Origin: Verrucomicrobiia bacterium
GTDB lineage: Bacteria; Verrucomicrobiota; Verrucomicrobiia; Opitutales; Opitutaceae
Direction: 5' to 3'
Assembly: GCA_030424825.1 (NCBI GenBank)
Contig: JAUHWE010000129.1
Location: forward strand, 1 to 9,767
Length of the DNA stretch: 9,767 bases
Part shown: one piece after another, positions 7,465-9,767 of the stretch
Position numbering within the stretch: position 1 is the first letter of the stretch
Layout: every line of letters starts with the position of its first letter
Notes under the pieces: generated by a model
What the model saw: only the letters and a program-made list of their open reading frames with translations
Told to the model about the DNA's origin: nothing
Databases searched by the model: none
Program-made: the position numbers and the translations under genes

Positions 7465-7566
7465 CTAATTCCGCAACGACGCGATCGGTACGACCACGAG
7501 CACAACTGCCACGACCACCACGAGGGCCGCTACGGATAGTTTGTGATTGTTGTCGAATGAGTTCAT
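7465..7566 (-). CDS. Val/Leu-rich leader peptide of ilvB (IvbL-like)
   Basis: A 33-codon frame, ATG at 7566 to TAG at 7465. Its core, residues 15-28, reads LVVVVAVVLVVVPI; in total 10 of 33 residues are Val, 4 Leu and 1 Ile. Val codons are mixed (GTG, GTC, GTT, GTA). E. coli ivbL, the ilvBN leader, is about the same length and has two runs of Val before its terminator, so the resemblance is close in layout. Ribosome stalling at these codons when charged tRNA-Val/Leu is scarce would be expected to prevent the terminator at 7406-7441 from forming. An in-frame TGA lies five codons upstream, so the ATG is the only sensible start; no Shine-Dalgarno is visible. The hydrophobic core could also make a membrane helix, so a small membrane protein is the alternative. 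The position just before the attenuator favours the leader role. Confidence 0.85.
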   Translation of the reverse strand: MNSFDNNHKLSVAALVVVVAVVLVVVPIASLRN

Positions 7567-7661
7567 TAACGGAATGGTTTGTCAAAGGACTATCGGAAAG
7601 ATGCCCCTCAGATTGAGCGAAGAAGATAACTTTCGAGGAACAGGTCAAGCGGAAATAAAAA

Positions 7662-7871
7662 GTAGCTCACTCGCTTTAGCGTGAGCATCCCAACTCTACT
7701 TTGTTTGATTTCGAACTATTGCTATTAGGTAGGGCAACGACCTCCGGGCGTGCCGCGTAAGAAGACCCTAAAAACGCGGCACGCCCGGAGGTCGTTGCCC
7801 TACCATTCGTCCATTTAACAAAGTAGTCCTAAGAATTAAGGCATATGCTCACGCTAAAGCGAGTGAGCTAC
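7662..7871. repeat. 210-bp nested composite palindrome (REP/MITE-like)
   Basis: Three inverted-repeat pairs are nested. The outer arms, 7662-7688 and 7845-7871, are 27 bp and perfect, beginning GTAGCTCACTCGC. The middle arms, 7696-7705 and 7817-7826, are 10 bp (CTACTTTGTT). The inner arms, 7728-7758 and 7774-7804, are 31 bp and perfect, with a GC-rich core (CCTCCGGGCGTGCCGCG) and a 15-nt loop. The outer and inner modules differ sharply in composition, as if one repeat had inserted into another. There is no coding frame inside, no transposase, and no evident target-site duplication. It lies 42 bp after the aminopeptidase stop and about 95 bp before the ilvB leader, so it may also end or protect the aminopeptidase transcript. 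Most of the 7567-7913 gap is this element; the remainder holds only weak promoter-like hexamers. Confidence 0.9.
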
Positions 7872-7913
7872 GCACTTCCTTAGACCTATCGCAGTACTAA
7901 TGAAACAATTCCC

Positions 7914-9116
7914 TTAAACTTGGTACTGTCCGTCTCGGTAGATCACCTGTCTCGTGCCATCCTTCAGATAGGCCGTTACGACACGGTTTGAAGTCGCGAC
8001 GATGTCTGTATGAACAACGGAATTATTGTAGCCCATGGCTTCCCACTTTTCTTCAGATATTGCAGATTGGTCTCCGGTATACGAATCACGATAGGCAGCT
8101 CCGACCGCAATATGCGTATTCCCGTTTTCTCCCCCCACGTTTTCGTCAAACAACGTTTCCCCCATGAACTTCGTAATTCTGGAAAAACGGCGATCCGTAA
8201 GGGAGAACTCCCCCACTTTGTCCGCGTTTTCGACCGCGATCATTTCCTTAAGAATGTCCTCACCCGTAGAAGCCGTAGCCTTAACCACGCGTCCGTCTTT
8301 AAATTCCAAATACGCATCCTTGATTAAATTACCGTAGCGGTAAAGTGGCTCGGTAAACTGGATTTTTCCTTCAGTTCCTCGCCAATCCGGTGAGATAAAC
8401 AACTCGAAGCTTGGAATGTTTCGACCGGAGCCACCCAGCCATTTCCGATTTTCGCCGATTGCGATCCAAAGATCCGTATCCGCAGCTTCGATATGGAGTC
8501 TCTCAATTGGCAGCGCGTCTAGCCGATCTTTGATCTTGTATAATTCCGTGTAGAGCGTCTTCCATTTTTCGGCGGGTTTAGGCTCATCGAGATAGCAAGC
8601 TTTGACGATCTCGGCCCAGTACGCCTCGAGGCTCATTCCTACTTCGTCCGCCATAGCCTGCGTACCATACATGCAAAGGGTCCAGGTGTACCTACCAGCA
8701 CCCTCTTTTTCGCGACGCCAATCCATATAGGGCTTCAATGCTTTCTGGGCCGCCATAATCTTGCCACTGTCTATTCCATCGAGTTCCTTCTTGTCGGTTT
8801 CCGAAAGCACCGCAACCGTGTGGTCAATCTCGTCAACTAGGCCCTTGAGGAACTTCTTCGTGAAAAAGCTAAGCTGCTCATCGCTAGCCAATTCGTAATG
8901 CTCACGGGTAAAGTCGTCTGGCGTGTAGAAAATGATCGGATGCGCCCCTGCTCTCAGAACCGCCCTCCTCAATGCAATCAGAAGAGGTTTAGCCACTTCC
9001 GAGACGCGTAGTTGAACCACTTCGCCCTTCTTGACGCCCTCTCCGCCGTTCAACGCAAAGTTGATCATTACATCCGCGTATTTCTCCAATAATTCCTCGC
9101 TCGGCTGATAGCTCAT
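7914..9116 (-). CDS. M29-family aminopeptidase
   Basis: Cytosolic metallo-aminopeptidase of 400 residues, the usual size for the AmpS/AmpT (PepS) family, which removes N-terminal residues from peptides with two metal ions. Family metal and catalytic positions can be followed (numbers two higher if counted from the upstream TTG): Glu238 in NIPSFE, Glu303 in GEFSLT, His335 and Tyr342 in THIAVGAAY, His369 and Asp371 in VVHTDIV. The segment ETLFDEN before the His is also typical. The start is the ATG at 9116; a TTG two codons upstream is less likely. No Shine-Dalgarno is seen. A small, apparently frameshifted reading frame ends 12 bp upstream, so the two probably share a transcript. A 210-bp palindrome follows 42 bp downstream. 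Peptide recycling is the likely role, and it has no clear link to ilvB. Confidence 0.93.
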   Translation of the reverse strand: MSYQPSEELLEKYADVMINFALNGGEGVKKGEVVQLRVSEVAKPLLIALRRAVLRAGAHPIIFYTPDDFTREHYELASDEQLSFFTKKFLKGLVDEIDHTVAVLSETDKKELDGIDSGKIMAAQKALKPYMDWRREKEGAGRYTWTLCMYGTQAMADEVGMSLEAYWAEIVKACYLDEPKPAEKWKTLYTELYKIKDRLDALPIERLHIEAADTDLWIAIGENRKWLGGSGRNIPSFELFISPDWRGTEGKIQFTEPLYRYGNLIKDAYLEFKDGRVVKATASTGEDILKEMIAVENADKVGEFSLTDRRFSRITKFMGETLFDENVGGENGNTHIAVGAAYRDSYTGDQSAISEEKWEAMGYNNSVVHTDIVATSNRVVTAYLKDGTRQVIYRDGQYQV

Positions 9117-9128
9117 TATCAAATCGAA

Positions 9129-9466
9129 TTAAGGCCAAACGCACCGATTGCAAGCTGCATGCGCAGGGATATCGTTCGCTTCCCCTTCGCCACTGGGGAA
9201 ACAGCACTTGAGCGACGGAGCAGCAACTTTTCCCCACCTCAAATTCCTCTGAACCTCCGCCAATTCACCAAAGCGTTTGGCAATAGCGGGTGCCGGATCG
9301 AGAGCTATTTTCGCCAAAGCTAATACCGACAAAAATCCAGGAAAAGCCCCACGAATAGCGCGATCCGGAGTAAAGGAAAGGCGTTGTTTACTTAGCCTAA
9401 ACTCGATTTGACTCGCACCAGGAATTTCAACGATTGATTCTGGACTGATAGTTACTGTTTTTCCAT
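9129..9466 (-). pseudogene. Small hypothetical protein with an apparent 1-base deletion near its start
   Basis: On the minus strand a frame stays open from about 9475 to the TAA at 9129, but it has no ATG or GTG; only a TTG at 9332 could start it. At 9466 an ATG preceded by GAGGTGA stands in another frame and stops after MEKQ. Adding one A to the five-A run at 9458-9462 joins the two into 112 codons starting MEKTVTISPESIVEIPG. The deduced protein has a hydrophobic middle (GAFPGFLSVLALAKIAL, about 40-56) and four Cys at 88, 89, 106 and 109 near the C-terminus. I do not recognise the family. It ends 12 bp before the aminopeptidase ATG and would be its operon partner. Possible explanations are a read error in the A run, a real pseudogene, or slippage. 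If the frame is not coding, this stretch holds nothing else visible. Confidence 0.45.
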
Positions 9467-9468
9467 AT

Positions 9469-9475
9469 TCACCTC
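9469..9475 (-). promoter_or_regulatory. Shine-Dalgarno before the broken small gene
   Basis: GAGGTGA is an exact 7-nt match to the anti-Shine-Dalgarno complement, placed just before the ATG at 9466. Strong sites are rare in this window, so it supports a real translation start there in spite of the early stop in that frame. Confidence 0.5.
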
Positions 9476-9481
9476 ACAATC

Positions 9482-9767
9482 ATGCGCATCCTTACATTCT
9501 TAATCGCCCTGACCGCGTCTGTATCCTACGCAGCAGAAAGAAACATCATCTTCATTGTTACCGATGACCAGAGCCCCACACTTGGTTGCTACGGCGATCC
9601 GGTCGCCAGTTCCCCGGCCGTGGACTCGCTCGCCAAGGACGGCACACTTTTCAGGCGAGCCTATGCGACTACCGCCAGTTGCTCCGCGAGCCGGTCTGTT
9701 ATTCTCTCCGGTCTCCACAACCATTTTAATGGGCAATTCGGCCACCAGCATTCCTACCACAAATTCG
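9482..9767 (+). CDS. Secreted sulfatase, N-sulfoglucosamine sulfohydrolase-like (5' part only)
   Basis: Only the first 95 codons are present; the gene runs off the right edge. Residues 1-18 (MRILTFLIALTASVSYAA) form a signal peptide with cleavage expected near 17-18, so the enzyme should act in the periplasm or outside the cell. Metal ligands Asp28-Asp29 are in IVTDDQ. The formylglycine motif is Cys67-Ser-Ala-Ser-Arg71, which needs Cys oxidation by a maturation enzyme. The stretch after it, SGLHNHFNGQFGHQHSYHKF, resembles human sulfamidase (SGSH). A sulfated glycan is the likely substrate, though the exact linkage cannot be told. The third motif position is Ala instead of the usual Pro. The ATG at 9482 has no Shine-Dalgarno and lies only 15 bp from the opposing ATG at 9466, so its promoter must overlap the neighbouring frame. 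Confidence 0.9.
   Translation, partial: MRILTFLIALTASVSYAAERNIIFIVTDDQSPTLGCYGDPVASSPAVDSLAKDGTLFRRAYATTASCSASRSVILSGLHNHFNGQFGHQHSYHKF

Noticed and set aside
7580..7585. TTGACA on the minus strand as a consensus -35 box for ilvB
   Set aside because: No good -10 lies 16-18 nt downstream (the best is ACTCAT), and a start there would fall after the leader ATG and remove the leader peptide from the RNA. Probably chance, or a secondary start.
7643..7648. TTGACC on the minus strand as -35 with TATCTT as -10 for the ilvB leader
   Set aside because: The position would suit the leader, but the spacer is only 14 nt, and at 17 nt the hexamer is CTTCTT. Too weak to annotate.
7214..7648. 144-codon minus-strand frame covering the ilvB leader and start
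   Set aside because: It needs a TTG start, runs through the attenuator hairpin and overlaps the start of ilvB in another frame. It is a shadow frame; the Val/Leu leader in a different frame is the meaningful one.
7662..7871. CRISPR array or tandem repeat
   Set aside because: The repeats are inverted and nested, with one copy of each arm pair, and there are no regularly spaced direct repeats.

Overview
The window looks like a piece of chromosome from an environmental Gram-negative bacterium, most likely a member of the Verrucomicrobiota (Opitutales/Puniceicoccales side). This placement is an inference. It rests on an OleA-type head-to-head condensing enzyme, an exported sulfatase of the sulfamidase type, a long palindromic intergenic repeat of REP-like style, moderate GC and mostly weak Shine-Dalgarno signals. 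No marker gene fixes the taxon.

Positions 1-3914 (minus strand) hold a four-gene lipid-type operon read right to left: a CrtI/RetSat-like FAD oxidoreductase, FabZ dehydratase, a FabI/FabL-type enoyl reductase, and an OleA-like thiolase-fold enzyme cut by the left edge. FabZ and FabI look like a dedicated chain-processing pair. The OleA-like enzyme carries the extra glutamate typical of enzymes that join two acyl chains. The operon may therefore build, modify and fuse two fatty acyl chains into a long-chain ketone, olefin or polyene; the product is not determined by the sequence.

Positions 4084-5442 (plus strand) hold a cytosolic cyclophilin with a clear intrinsic terminator, then an M14-type zinc carboxypeptidase/deacylase. 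A C-rich tract and a 23-bp-arm hairpin fill the gap to the next, convergent gene.

Positions 5688-7566 (minus strand) hold an acetohydroxyacid synthase catalytic subunit of the E. coli IlvB (isozyme I) type. In front of it lies an unannotated 33-codon leader peptide, almost entirely Val/Leu in its core, followed by a strong intrinsic terminator. This is the architecture of classic amino-acid attenuation. No ilvN lies beside the gene.

Positions 7662-7871 hold a nested triple inverted repeat of 210 bp. Then come an M29 aminopeptidase (minus), a small upstream reading frame that appears broken by one missing base in an A run, and, divergent from it, the first 95 codons of a secreted sulfatase that runs off the right edge.
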